The position numbers were made by a program, and so were the translations under genes. This document shows, piece by piece, positions 29,201-37,499 of a stretch of 64,000 bases of DNA (its first letter is position 1; every line of letters starts with the position of its first letter). The notes below the pieces were generated by a model. The model searched no databases. It had not been told where the DNA came from and saw only the letters and a program-made list of their open reading frames with translations. Source of the stretch: a bacterium (GTDB lineage Bacteria > Bdellovibrionota_G > JALEGL01); assembly GCA_022763185.1 (NCBI GenBank), contig JALEGL010000009.1:54432-118431 (forward strand), in the 5' to 3' direction.

Positions 29201-29694
29201 GTAAATTCTTTTTCTTCAAGCATGCTAGGAACCTGCTCGGGAAAAGCAAAAGACAGAATACCAACCATGACTGTTCCAAGGCCTAGGGCAAGATATGTCT
29301 TGTTATTAAAATTTAACTTCTGCTCAAACAAAACCCCCGCAAAAAACACTCCACCCACAAAGGTGGCCAAACTGTGCAGCCAGACAAAATTATTTCCAAC
29401 ATGGGCAAGCGCATGAAAGGCATCTAAAATTCCCATGGACATTAAACCACATACAATCCATGGCACACGGTAATTCGTTAAAAAGTTAAAACGATACCGA
29501 TGACTCAACAATAAAGATACCGCAAACAGGGCAATAAGCGCACCTACCATTTCAAAAATAAAATGCACCTCTTCATGCGGAATAAAAACATCTTTAAAAT
29601 ACAAAGCAGAAACAACACTGCCCAAAACAGGTAAAACTGTGCACCAGACGACAATACTTATTATTGATTTATTTTTTATGGATAATGGCTTCAT
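26257..29694 (-). CDS. Large membrane sensor histidine kinase with CHASE and PAS domains
   Basis: Top gene of the phosphorelay/export operon, about 1145 residues. Two successive multi-helix membrane modules (about residues 10-250 and 265-465; the first is MASE-like with paired acidic/His residues) precede another helix and an extracytoplasmic CHASE domain (about 500-700, including LPGSNGIGFID and VYPRTEFEEKFVIRFIEP). A helix, a PAS domain (LKNLFDHAIDTILTFNTEG), HisKA with His928 (VNHELRTPLTAISG) and HATPase_c (NLISNAIKF, DKGPGIS, GGTGLGLN) follow. There is no attached receiver. The start is set at ATG 29694; the frame extends to a TTG at 29736. Two TAAACTATA repeats lie upstream near 29742-29765. 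Confidence 0.92.
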   Translation of the reverse strand: MKPLSIKNKSIISIVVWCTVLPVLGSVVSALYFKDVFIPHEEVHFIFEMVGALIALFAVSLLLSHRYRFNFLTNYRVPWIVCGLMSMGILDAFHALAHVGNNFVWLHSLATFVGGVFFAGVLFEQKLNFNNKTYLALGLGTVMVGILSFAFPEQVPSMLEEKEFTFLARLLNIVGGLAFITAAIRLAIKINKDNKKQLMAIVSHCALFGMAGILFELSSVWDVAWWWWHVLRLGAYFALIFLYLEEVSQSRYLHEEKIEKISINKTLALVAPLFIVELLAFSSIIGWLLKIDTMITILPSSSPMQYNTALSFVFCVISFLLLLLHKQTVSLLVSGSVFVFACLTFLQYIFLTDFSIDNLFFNAPKHMALVSDPGRMSPVTAISFMLTTLALILNRQKKIFLACVFSLMIIAITALMIHFLGQKSMYGLASFSRMAIHTGMCFLILAFAFYSYFLKREHHLFDFWKSSPFIIGVVCLIVTVLAWQNTREVVIDQNQKYFDTLVEDKTAQILKRFALYEQALLGGIGFIQGSSEVSRQEWRQYTQALRVDKYLPGSNGIGFIDSVPKDKLAIYQSDVSKNDFKNFKVYPRTEFEEKFVIRFIEPIEINLPAVGLDIGFEKNRRTAAELARDKGEIHLTGKILLVQDEKKMAGFLLLAPLYRKNIKKYNNIEERRKGFLGWVYSPFMARNFVSDIVDVSGDKVSLSIYDQSDRSDETLLYSNTEELGVHGQFKYLNKTQTIKLAHRNWVLRWQPSKNFVAKVDSGLSVIVLVIGLIASILLTGMFYLLAQLYGQSAKLANETKNQLKNLFDHAIDTILTFNTEGKILSINHAGKKMFDLNNQHENSPLSIHQIIPKLSELIEGVQNSDQLMKSNFELTAHRSNGSTFPIEATLSPLYTSSKDKVFSLIFRDITYKKKMDTLKNEFISTVNHELRTPLTAISGSLSLMKMKLKNKVEDKIFSLIELSSRNTKKLIRIVNDLLDMEKIAAGKMEYALETLNINEPTQKAIEDNMGFALEHNIELVFNKSVPDLWVKVDPMRYQQAVTNLISNAIKFSPQQEVVRVTVYRENDHAMVCVADKGPGISESYANKIFDKFSQVDASSKRKAGGTGLGLNITQSIIMAFGGRVFYDTILGKGSKFYIRLPLIHG

Positions 29695-29842
29695 ATACGA
29701 ACGTCGATTAAACACCTGTCTCAAAAGGCTTTTCAATCTTATAGTTTATTCGTATAGTTTACACTAACTTTACAACCATCACCTAAATTTTTTGAAATTT
29801 TTGTATCAATAAAGCATACACCAAAATCAATTTTTAAATTAC

Positions 29843-30358
29843 TTACAAGCCCATTCCTCTAGCTACTGCAGCTGCAATAAAAGGGATAACTGCATAGAGA
29901 TGCATGCTGATCATGTGAATCATTTTAAAGCTTTTAGCTTGCATTTTTGCGCCTTCAACATACCCTTTTTTTGTCCAAGCCACAGCTTTAAACACACAAA
30001 CAAGTTCAACAAAAATAAGTAAGAACACCAGGCCCAATTTACCATGAAAAATGCCTTGCTTCATGTAAAAGGCCACTGCTTTATCTGTGCCAGCAAACAA
30101 ACGGTAAAAACCAGTCAGCAAAGACAAGAACAGTCCAACATGCAAAAGAATATGAATACCTTTGAGGCGCTTTAGGGCTAAATCCAAAGATATTTCTCCT
30201 GCTCGCTTAAACCATTGTGCTCGCATAATATATGCGGCAAGCGCAATGGCAAACCCGTAATAATGTAATGATGCAATAATAAAACTCATACTCAACCCTT
30301 TCTTATGTTTTTTAAGGGGAATCGCTTCCCCCTCGCAAATGAAAATCGTCGTTTTCAT
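29843..30358 (-). CDS. DUF2214 family membrane protein
   Basis: Four-helix inner-membrane protein resembling DUF2214: YYGFAIALAAYIMRAQWF, an LKGIHILLHVGLFLSLLTGFYRLF helix, then FYMKQGIFHGKLGLVFLLIFVEL and a final helix. Function unknown. Two starts compete. ATG 30358 has a strong GGGGGAG five bases upstream but adds a 23-residue polar leader and lies inside a palindrome. ATG 30289, with AAAGGG upstream, gives the 148-residue form usual for the family. The gene follows korB by 44 bases or more and may share its transcript. Confidence 0.72.
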   Translation of the reverse strand: MKTTIFICEGEAIPLKKHKKGLSMSFIIASLHYYGFAIALAAYIMRAQWFKRAGEISLDLALKRLKGIHILLHVGLFLSLLTGFYRLFAGTDKAVAFYMKQGIFHGKLGLVFLLIFVELVCVFKAVAWTKKGYVEGAKMQAKSFKMIHMISMHLYAVIPFIAAAVARGMGL

Positions 30359-30362
30359 TTGC
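30316..30362 (-). promoter_or_regulatory. Two hairpins over the translation start of the DUF2214 gene
   Basis: A palindrome (30335-30345 GCAAATGAAAA with 30352-30362, six-base centre) contains the ATG at 30358 and its spacer. A second stem, GGGGAA/TTCCCC, spans 30316-30331. In RNA the first would hide the start codon. As DNA the dyad resembles a Fur-type operator (AAATGA...TCATTT), but its centre is three bases longer than usual. Confidence 0.45.
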
Positions 30363-30402
30363 TCTCCCCCTGCGCATTTTTCTCTTTGCTTCTCAGTTTA
30401 TT

Positions 30403-31416
30403 TTAATCCACCTGCCACGTCTGAGGCCCTTTAATTAACTCCTGTAAATTGCCTTCTCCTTTTTGTTTGATGACGGCATCCAACTGTTCATTGATGAGCT
30501 GGTCATAAATGGGTCGAGAATGTTGTCTTACGATACCCATGGGGACTGGAAAATTGGGAAGGTTCATTTGAGCCAACTGATGATGAATCCCTAAATTATT
30601 TATATCTGAGTTGTGAACCAAACAATCTTTTTCTGTTTTGTCTTTACCCAACTGCTCAACGGTTAACTCATTGGCGGAATTGATCATAATACCTTTATCC
30701 ATATTTTTGCCAAAAACCATGGGTTTACCCGCTTCAAGGTACAAAATATTGTCGTCGCGTTTATCTTTATCCGTAATATCAGCATGCGCTCCATCATTAA
30801 AAATATTGCAGTTTTGATAAATCTCAACAAAAGACAAACCCTTGTGGGCTACGGCCGCTTCCATGGTTTGGGTCAAATGCGCCGCAAAAATATCCACGGA
30901 CCGTGCCACAAAACTTCCTTCTGCTGCTAAGGCCAAAGACAGCGCAGACAAAGGCGTATCAAGAGAACCATAAGGTGTGGATTTGGTTTTTTTACCCACT
31001 TCTGAAGTTGGCGAATATTGACCTTTGGTTAAGCCATAAATTTTATTGTTGAAACATAAAACGTTCAAATTAACATTGCGCCTTAAGGCATGCAAAAAGT
31101 GATTGCCGCCAATGGACAAGGCATCGCCGTCACCGGTAATCACAAAAATAGTTAGGTCTGGCCGGGTACAGGCTAGACCTGTAGCAATGGTCAAGGCACG
31201 GCCATGAATGGTATGAAAACCATAGGTGTTCATATAGTATGGAAAGCGGCTGGAACAGCCAATGCCTGAAATAAACACAACTTTTTCTTTGGCAATACCA
31301 AGTTTTGGCAGCATGCGCTGGACGGCTGCTAAAATAGCATAATCGCCACAGCCCGGACACCATCTGACTTCCTGATCTGAGCTAAAGTCTGCTTTTGTTA
31401 ACGGTTTATTTTGCAT
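30403..31416 (-). CDS. korB: 2-oxoacid:ferredoxin oxidoreductase beta subunit (2-oxoglutarate type)
   Basis: Binds thiamine diphosphate and a 4Fe-4S cluster in the CoA-dependent oxidation of a 2-oxoacid, most likely 2-oxoglutarate, with reduction of ferredoxin. Motifs: VRWCPGCGDYAIL (cluster/TPP region), GIGCSSRFPYYM, FVITGDGDALSIGGNHF (TPP/Mg) and NNKIYGLTKGQYSPTS. About 337 residues is typical of KorB. The ATG at 31416 is preferred over a TTG six codons upstream. It lies 50 bases after korA on the same strand, forming the usual alpha-beta pair. Confidence 0.92.
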   Translation of the reverse strand: MQNKPLTKADFSSDQEVRWCPGCGDYAILAAVQRMLPKLGIAKEKVVFISGIGCSSRFPYYMNTYGFHTIHGRALTIATGLACTRPDLTIFVITGDGDALSIGGNHFLHALRRNVNLNVLCFNNKIYGLTKGQYSPTSEVGKKTKSTPYGSLDTPLSALSLALAAEGSFVARSVDIFAAHLTQTMEAAVAHKGLSFVEIYQNCNIFNDGAHADITDKDKRDDNILYLEAGKPMVFGKNMDKGIMINSANELTVEQLGKDKTEKDCLVHNSDINNLGIHHQLAQMNLPNFPVPMGIVRQHSRPIYDQLINEQLDAVIKQKGEGNLQELIKGPQTWQVD

Positions 31417-31466
31417 GATTCTTATGAACTCCAATTCCCTTTAGGTGCCAGCCACCTGAAGGAAAA

Positions 31467-33347
31467 TTACACATACTCCAAAATGGCTTGTTTAACTTCA
31501 CTTATTTTCAAAGGCTGGCCCTGCACCTTATGATAACCTTTAATATCCATGGCATATTGGCTGCGCAAAAGTTTTTTCAGCTGTCCGGTATTGAGCTCAA
31601 CCACCAAAACCGTTTTATAGCCTTGCATGATGGGAAGCAAGTCTTTGGGTAAAGGATTAATATAACGGACATGCAGACTGCTGACTTTTTTACCTATCTT
31701 TTGCAACTCTTCTACAGCACTAATAATGGCACCTTGCGTACAGCCCCAACCCACAACCAAAACGTCTCCAGTTGCTTCACCAAAAATATCTGTCTTGGGT
31801 AAGCTGTCTGCTACGCGGTCAACTTTTTCTTGACGGATATGCGTCATAAACTCATGATTTTGTGGGTCATAGCTGACATTTCCTGAGATGTGTTCTTTTT
31901 CCAAGCCCCCAATACGATGCTCCAAGCCTTCTACTCCAGGGCTTACCCAAGGTCTGGCCAAAGTATCCTCATTGCGCATGTAGGGCTGATAATCAGCTTT
32001 ATTCACTGCTTCATCAATTTCAATAGGCTTAAGGTTTTCTACAGCTGGAATAGCCCAAGGTTCAGCACCATTGGCCAAATAACCATCACTTAATAGAATC
32101 ACTGGGCACATGTACTTAATGGCCAGGCGCACAGCCTCAATGGCATAGTCAAAACACTCTCCAGGACTGCCTGGTGCCACAATAATACACGGGCTCTCAC
32201 CGTTCCGCCCATACATGGCTTGCAGTAAATCCGCTTGTTCTGTTTTGGTGGGCATACCTGTACTTGGACCAGCGCGTTGAACATTGACCACCACCAAAGG
32301 CAACTCGGTCATCACCGCCAAGCCAATGGCTTCACTTTTTAACGCAAGTCCTGGACCACTGGTTCCAGTAATTGCAACATGTCCGCCAAAAGCTGCGCCA
32401 ATGGCCGCGCCAACAGCGGCAATTTCATCTTCTGCTTGAAAGGTCATGACATTAAAATTTTTATGCTTGGACAACTCATGCAAAATATCTGAGGCTGGCG
32501 TAATGGGATAACTGGCATAAAACGCTTTTTTCTTATCCTGCCGATTTTGGTTAAGCAGGGCAATGGCTGCAACCAAACCTTGCGCCAAAGCTTGGTTACC
32601 GGTTAACTGCCTGTAGGTTCCTACTGGCAATTGAGCTTTGGGGACTTCATAGCTTGTGGTAAACAGCTCTGCTGTTTCTCCATAGTGATATCCAGCTTTA
32701 AGCGCCTTGCTGTTGGCAAGAACGATTTGCGGTAACTTGGAAAACTTGCTTTCAATCCAATCCAGCGTCGTGTCCATTGGCCGGTTGTACAACCAGTACA
32801 TCAAACCCAAGGCAAAAAAGTTTTTACTGCGATTAACTTCTTTATTGCTCAACTCAACATCTTCAAGCGCTTGCGCATTGAGTTTACTAATGGGAACTTG
32901 AATTACACGAAAATAGCTTAAGCTATCATCTTCAAGTGGGTTGTTGGCGTAGCCGGCTTTTTTTAAATTGGGCTCGGTGAAGGCATCTTCGTTGGCAATG
33001 ATCAACCCACCTTTGGCCAAATCTTTAAGATGCACTTTTAAAGCCGCAGGATTCATGGCTACCAAAACATCCGGTGTATCTCCCGGCGTTTTAATATCAT
33101 GGCTGGAAAAACAAATTTGAAAACCACTGACCCCTGGCAATGAACCGGCGGGGGCTCTAATTTCAGCAGGAAAATCAGGAAACGTGGCCACGTCGTTGCC
33201 CAAAACCGCTGAGGTATTGGTGAACTGCGAGCCTGTCAACTGCATACCATCACCGGAATCTCCAGCAAAACGAATGGTCACTTGATCTAAAGTTTGTTTA
33301 TTTATGTTCTTTTTTTCTGTCACAAGCTGTGTTCTCTTTAACACCAT
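31467..33347 (-). CDS. korA: 2-oxoacid:ferredoxin oxidoreductase alpha subunit with fused gamma domain
   Basis: Catalytic partner of KorB. The 626 residues begin with a gamma-type domain ([20 protein letters not shown], about 20-200) fused to the alpha pyrimidine-binding part ([49 protein letters not shown]) and a C-terminal transketolase-like domain ([13 protein letters not shown]). This gamma-alpha fusion is the form common in aerobic and microaerobic bacteria that replace or supplement the 2-oxoglutarate dehydrogenase complex. No separate delta ferredoxin subunit gene is present nearby. Confidence 0.92.
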   Translation of the reverse strand: MVLKRTQLVTEKKNINKQTLDQVTIRFAGDSGDGMQLTGSQFTNTSAVLGNDVATFPDFPAEIRAPAGSLPGVSGFQICFSSHDIKTPGDTPDVLVAMNPAALKVHLKDLAKGGLIIANEDAFTEPNLKKAGYANNPLEDDSLSYFRVIQVPISKLNAQALEDVELSNKEVNRSKNFFALGLMYWLYNRPMDTTLDWIESKFSKLPQIVLANSKALKAGYHYGETAELFTTSYEVPKAQLPVGTYRQLTGNQALAQGLVAAIALLNQNRQDKKKAFYASYPITPASDILHELSKHKNFNVMTFQAEDEIAAVGAAIGAAFGGHVAITGTSGPGLALKSEAIGLAVMTELPLVVVNVQRAGPSTGMPTKTEQADLLQAMYGRNGESPCIIVAPGSPGECFDYAIEAVRLAIKYMCPVILLSDGYLANGAEPWAIPAVENLKPIEIDEAVNKADYQPYMRNEDTLARPWVSPGVEGLEHRIGGLEKEHISGNVSYDPQNHEFMTHIRQEKVDRVADSLPKTDIFGEATGDVLVVGWGCTQGAIISAVEELQKIGKKVSSLHVRYINPLPKDLLPIMQGYKTVLVVELNTGQLKKLLRSQYAMDIKGYHKVQGQPLKISEVKQAILEYV

Positions 33348-33540
33348 TTAAAGGATTGAGCCATTTATTCGGATCAGTTTACCATATCTTCTCCGTCACC
33401 CCTAACCTAGCTGCCAGTTTGTTGCGTTAGACTTACATCAACTTATAAAAACCTTATCAAATCACTGTGGAGATTTAATGATTGGAGTCAATAAACTTTA
33501 AAATATGGTGATTGGCAAGATTTAGCGGTATAGCATTGCT

Positions 33541-34560
33541 ATGATGGATACCGATCAATCAAGTGTTTGGGGTGAAGAAACGCAGTATTTTTTTGACCTG
33601 GGCCCGGACCAGATTTTAAACGCTATCGAACAACAAGGCTATGTCTGTACAGGAAGATGCTTTGCGCTGAATAGTTTTGAAAACAGGGTTTATGAAGTAG
33701 AGATTGAAGCAAATACAGCACAGGATGCTCTAGCCCATAAAAAAGTGATCAAATTTTACCGGCCCGGTCGTTGGAGTAAAGCACAAATTTTAGAAGAGCA
33801 CACGTTCTTGCTGGATTTGCATAGCCATGACATCCCTGTGGTGGCACCTGAACTTTTTCCAGATGGCAGCACCTTAAAAACAACCGACACCGGCATTCAC
33901 TTTTGTGTTTTTCCAAAAGTAGGCGGTCGCTTATTGGAAGAACCCAATACCGAAGATTACCTACAGTTGGGGCGCCTTGTGGCACGTATTCATCAAGTGG
34001 GGCAGAGCAAGACTTTTCAACACCGCTTAAAACTTAACCAACAAAGCTTTGCTTTGGATCATTTGAAATTTCTAACCCAAGAATGGCAAAGCTTTCCCAT
34101 GCACCACGCCCAGCATTTTGAACGCGTGGTTCATTCCATTGTAGATTACGCCAAACCCTTGTTTGCACAGTTCACTCCCATCCGCGTTCACGGCGATTGC
34201 CACTTTGGCAACATTTTAAAAAATCAGAAACAATTATCTTTTGTAGATTTTGATGATTGCATTTCTGCTCCTGAAATTCAGGACCTATGGCTTTTGGCCA
34301 AACTCACCGATCCCAAACCTTTTGCCAATGAAGAATTTAATACTTTGATTGAAGGCTATGAACAAATACGGCCATTCAATCCTGCACAAGCTCAATTGGC
34401 CGCACCTTTGCGTGCATTAAGAATGATTCATTTCTCAGCCTGGATTGCTCACCGTTGGCAAGACCCCGCCTTCCCACAAGCTTTCCCAGAGTTCAACAGT
34501 GAAAAATACTGGCAGGAACAGCTCAATGAACTACAGAACATTGTTCATCATTTTGACTAA
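33541..34560 (+). CDS. srkA: Stress response serine/threonine kinase (RdoA/YihE type)
   Basis: Aminoglycoside-phosphotransferase-fold protein kinase of 339 residues. Lys in HKKVIKFYRPGRWS, catalytic loop RVHGDCHFGNIL and metal-binding FVDFDDC match SrkA. In E. coli this kinase protects against oxidative and envelope stress and counters MazF-dependent death. No Shine-Dalgarno is seen; a -10-like TATAGC lies six bases before the ATG. It converges on queG with seven bases between stops. Confidence 0.9.
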   Translation: MMDTDQSSVWGEETQYFFDLGPDQILNAIEQQGYVCTGRCFALNSFENRVYEVEIEANTAQDALAHKKVIKFYRPGRWSKAQILEEHTFLLDLHSHDIPVVAPELFPDGSTLKTTDTGIHFCVFPKVGGRLLEEPNTEDYLQLGRLVARIHQVGQSKTFQHRLKLNQQSFALDHLKFLTQEWQSFPMHHAQHFERVVHSIVDYAKPLFAQFTPIRVHGDCHFGNILKNQKQLSFVDFDDCISAPEIQDLWLLAKLTDPKPFANEEFNTLIEGYEQIRPFNPAQAQLAAPLRALRMIHFSAWIAHRWQDPAFPQAFPEFNSEKYWQEQLNELQNIVHHFD

Positions 34561-34567
34561 ATGTTCT

Positions 34568-35497
34568 TTAATCTTTTAAAGTTTTTTTCATTTTTTTCAA
34601 CCCCGTTCTGTATAGACTTGTTCCGGCAAAGTGCTCTTTAAAACTTTCTTCAGTCATGGTTTGAATATCCTTAATGCTTATACCCACATGACTTTTAGGT
34701 AGAAAGTTAGGCTCATTGTGTGCGGGGGCTTTTCTATTCCAAGGACAAACTTCTTGGCAAATATCACAGCCAATCAGCCACCCCTCTTTATTTTCAGCAA
34801 CATGCTTTGGCAAAGCTTCGTCTCTATTTTCTATGGTATGATAAGAAATGCACTTGTTGGCATTAAGCACATACGGCGCTTCAAAAGCTTGAGTTGGACA
34901 GGCATCCAAACAACGGGTGCAGGTGCCACAATGTTGTCTTAACATGGGAGGGTCTGCGTTTAATTCAAGCTCCAAAAGCACACAGGCCAACAAGGTATAC
35001 GATCCCAGCATGGTATCAATCAGCATGGTGTTTTTACCAATCCAGCCTAATCCCGCCTGCACGGCATGATCTCTTTCCAATATAGGCCCCGTGTCCACGT
35101 AAATTTTGTAATCAAACTCTAGCTTTTGTTCCTGCATAAAAGTTTGCATGGCTTGCTTTAATTTTTTTTTCAAAAGCTTATGATAATCTTTGCCCCAAGC
35201 ATAACGCGCAATTTTTGCCTGCGGGTTTTGCACGCTTTCTTCTTTAGGTTTGTAAGATATGCTGGCCATTAAAACCGTTTGACACTTGGGCATGAGTTTT
35301 TGAACATTGTGTCGTTTTTGTTTGCGTTCTTCTTCTGCCATATAATGCATGTTGCCGGCAAACCCTTTATTAACCCATTGAAGATAAGGTTCATAGCTTT
35401 GCACATCTTGCGCTTTACACAAACCCACTTTATTAAAGCCTTGTTTTAAAACATGCTCTTTAAGGGTTTTACTGTTTTTTTGAACTGATGACACCAT
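34568..35497 (-). CDS. queG: Epoxyqueuosine reductase
   Basis: Last step of queuosine synthesis in tRNA: cobalamin- and Fe-S-dependent reduction of the epoxide. The two 4Fe-4S binding runs are intact (CGTCTRCLDACPTQAF and CDICQEVCPWNRK). The cobalamin-binding half contains YVDTGPILERDHAVQAGLGWIGKNT and the N-terminal RYAWGKDYH. At 309 residues it lacks the long HEAT tail of some homologues, as in many species. A perfect 13-bp hairpin lies just upstream of its start. Confidence 0.94.
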   Translation of the reverse strand: MVSSVQKNSKTLKEHVLKQGFNKVGLCKAQDVQSYEPYLQWVNKGFAGNMHYMAEEERKQKRHNVQKLMPKCQTVLMASISYKPKEESVQNPQAKIARYAWGKDYHKLLKKKLKQAMQTFMQEQKLEFDYKIYVDTGPILERDHAVQAGLGWIGKNTMLIDTMLGSYTLLACVLLELELNADPPMLRQHCGTCTRCLDACPTQAFEAPYVLNANKCISYHTIENRDEALPKHVAENKEGWLIGCDICQEVCPWNRKAPAHNEPNFLPKSHVGISIKDIQTMTEESFKEHFAGTSLYRTGLKKMKKTLKD

Positions 35498-35505
35498 ATG
35501 AAACG

Positions 35506-35549
35506 GTACCCAAAGGTAGCCGGTACCTTTGGGTACTTTTATTTTTTCT
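35506..35549 (+). terminator. Perfect terminator-like hairpin between cupin gene and queG
   Basis: GTACCCAAAGGTA at 35506-35518 pairs with 35524-35536 over a five-base loop, and on the plus strand it is followed by TTTTATTTTTT. Both flanking genes are on the minus strand, so as a plus-strand terminator it would stop an antisense transcript. On the minus strand it sits between the cupin stop and the queG start without a U-tract. Confidence 0.6.
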
Positions 35550-35862
35550 GGGGAATGGATGTGGCAATTAAAATCACCATTTTTTGTTCGCTGATGTTAA
35601 TGACACCATGTTCTTGGCCAGCATTAACATGAATGGCTGTGCCCGCTTCATATTCACGGGTAGTTCTGCCCACGGTAAAGCGGCAACGGCCTTCTAAAAT
35701 AACATAGGTTCTATCTTGGTCCGGCAAAACTTGAGATTTTTGTGCTTGCCCAGGCTCAAAACACGCCAACTCGGTATGCAAGCGCTTGGACTTAAACATG
35801 GTCAAGGTTTGCATTTTTTCCGGCGAAAATTGAATGACATCTTTGAGTTGAACTGTTTTCAC
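35539..35862 (-). CDS. Small cupin-domain protein
   Basis: A 107-residue single cupin barrel: an ACFEPGQAQKSQVLPDQDRTYVILEGRCRFTVG first motif and a GTAIHVNAGQEHGVINIS second motif. Of the usual metal ligands, only the late His of motif 2 (EHG) is clear; motif 1 has Gln and Asp where the paired His normally sit, so metal binding is uncertain. Such proteins are often sensors or small isomerases or dioxygenases; no function can be assigned. It precedes queG by about 40 bases. Confidence 0.72.
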   Translation of the reverse strand: MKTVQLKDVIQFSPEKMQTLTMFKSKRLHTELACFEPGQAQKSQVLPDQDRTYVILEGRCRFTVGRTTREYEAGTAIHVNAGQEHGVINISEQKMVILIATSIPQKK

Positions 35863-35968
35863 TCAAACCTTATACCAAATTATTATCAATTAGTGAATAG
35901 CAAAAGAGCACTTGCTTTATGGGCTTTAAGCATGCTTTTTTAAAACTAATCCAGTGGTACGATTATTT

Positions 35969-37387
35969 TTATGACTCTAAGCCAAATGGTTTTAACTTCT
36001 CAACACCTTGTTTGGGTGTAGCCAAACTTAAAACAATCAATAAAGTTAAAGATACGGTAATAGCCGGGATAACGGCATCAACTTGAAATGAATGATCAAC
36101 CAGCTCCCACAACAAGGTGGTTGCTGTTCCGCCAATGATGCTGCCCAATGCACCTGCCGTTGTTGCTCTTTTCCAAAATAAGGCAGCCATCAATGCTGGG
36201 GTAATAGATGCACCATAAATGGTGTATGCATACAAGGCAACGGCTAAAAATTGATCTGAGAGCTGCGTTAAACCAAGAGCAATCAAACCTAAAACAATAA
36301 CACTGGCTCTGGACACCAAAAGCATTTCTTTTTCTGAAGCTTTAGGTCGTAAAAAACTTTGATAAATATCCCGAGCAAAAGACGTTGCTGGGGACAGCAA
36401 ATAGGAGTCGCCAGTAGAAACTACAACAGCCGCAATAACCGTAATCATAACCACTCCTAGAATCATAGGCACATGTTTGATGGCCAATACGGCAATCACC
36501 TTGCCTGGGTTGGCCAAATCAGGTTCTAAGACTTGGCCAATCATCGCCATAAAAATGATGGCTAGCTCAACAGCCAAAATACCCACAATCACAAACGAGA
36601 CTGCTTTTTTGGCCGAACCTTCACTGCGCGCAGCAAAAAAACGCTGATACATGTTGGCATCGCCCAGCAACAATAAAAAGGCCGGTAAAAACAAGCCTAA
36701 AAAGGCGGTAAAACTAAAATCATGAAAGGGGTTAAAGTAACTTGATGGCAATTGATTGACAATTTCACCCATGCCACCCGCTTTAGAAATAAGAATGGGT
36801 AAAGCAATAAAGACCCCTACAATCATGGTCACACCCTGGATGACATCCGTATAGGCTACAGACAACAACCCGGCGGTAACCGTAAACAGTATGATAAAGC
36901 CTGCTGCCATGATGGTGGCATTGCCCACAGATATGGAAGGCTTGATTAAATTAAGCACGGAGCCTGCTGCTCTAAATTGATAAGATACAATGGTGGTATA
37001 GGCAATAATCAAAGCAATGGAGCCAAACAGACGCACCCATTTGTTGTAGCGGGTTTCCAGTAAATCTTGCAAAGTCAGTTGCTGCATGCGCCTCACTTTA
37101 CCAGCCAACATGTACAATAAACCAAAACCTAAAACATCTGCCAGCAGCATTAAAGTAATGACCAAGCCAGCACTGTAAGCTTTTTCTGAATGACCAAACA
37201 GCGACCCACTGCCCATCCAAGTGGCCACCAAAGTTCCAAACACCACAAAACTAGGCAAGCTCCGACCTGCCACAGCAAAATCGGCCTGAGAATGCACCCG
37301 CTTACTTAAATATACGGCAACACCCACCAAAACCATCAAATAAGATATTACCCCGTAAAAATAGACACTGCTAACTTGAAAATCCAT
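35969..37387 (-). CDS. Sodium:solute symporter (SSS family)
   Basis: Inner-membrane Na+-coupled transporter of about 472 residues with some 13 helices. Family signatures are DFAVAGRSLPSFVVFGTLVATWMGSGSLFG near the N terminus, the LTLQDLLETRY loop, and LLLGDANMYQRFFAARSEGSAKKAV. A VVSTGDSYLLSPATSFARDIYQ segment is typical of proline/pantothenate/acetate-type members. The start is set at ATG 37387 (MDFQVSS), three codons inside the open frame. The substrate cannot be assigned from sequence alone. Confidence 0.9.
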   Translation of the reverse strand: MDFQVSSVYFYGVISYLMVLVGVAVYLSKRVHSQADFAVAGRSLPSFVVFGTLVATWMGSGSLFGHSEKAYSAGLVITLMLLADVLGFGLLYMLAGKVRRMQQLTLQDLLETRYNKWVRLFGSIALIIAYTTIVSYQFRAAGSVLNLIKPSISVGNATIMAAGFIILFTVTAGLLSVAYTDVIQGVTMIVGVFIALPILISKAGGMGEIVNQLPSSYFNPFHDFSFTAFLGLFLPAFLLLLGDANMYQRFFAARSEGSAKKAVSFVIVGILAVELAIIFMAMIGQVLEPDLANPGKVIAVLAIKHVPMILGVVMITVIAAVVVSTGDSYLLSPATSFARDIYQSFLRPKASEKEMLLVSRASVIVLGLIALGLTQLSDQFLAVALYAYTIYGASITPALMAALFWKRATTAGALGSIIGGTATTLLWELVDHSFQVDAVIPAITVSLTLLIVLSLATPKQGVEKLKPFGLES

Positions 37388-37499
37388 ACAAAACAACTAA
37401 CGCAAGGATGGACATGCAGCAAGGAAAAAATAGTTAGCGCTAGGCTTCTTGAGCGTTTTTCCGTGCTTTGTGCTCTCTAATTTTTAACTTGAATTGATG

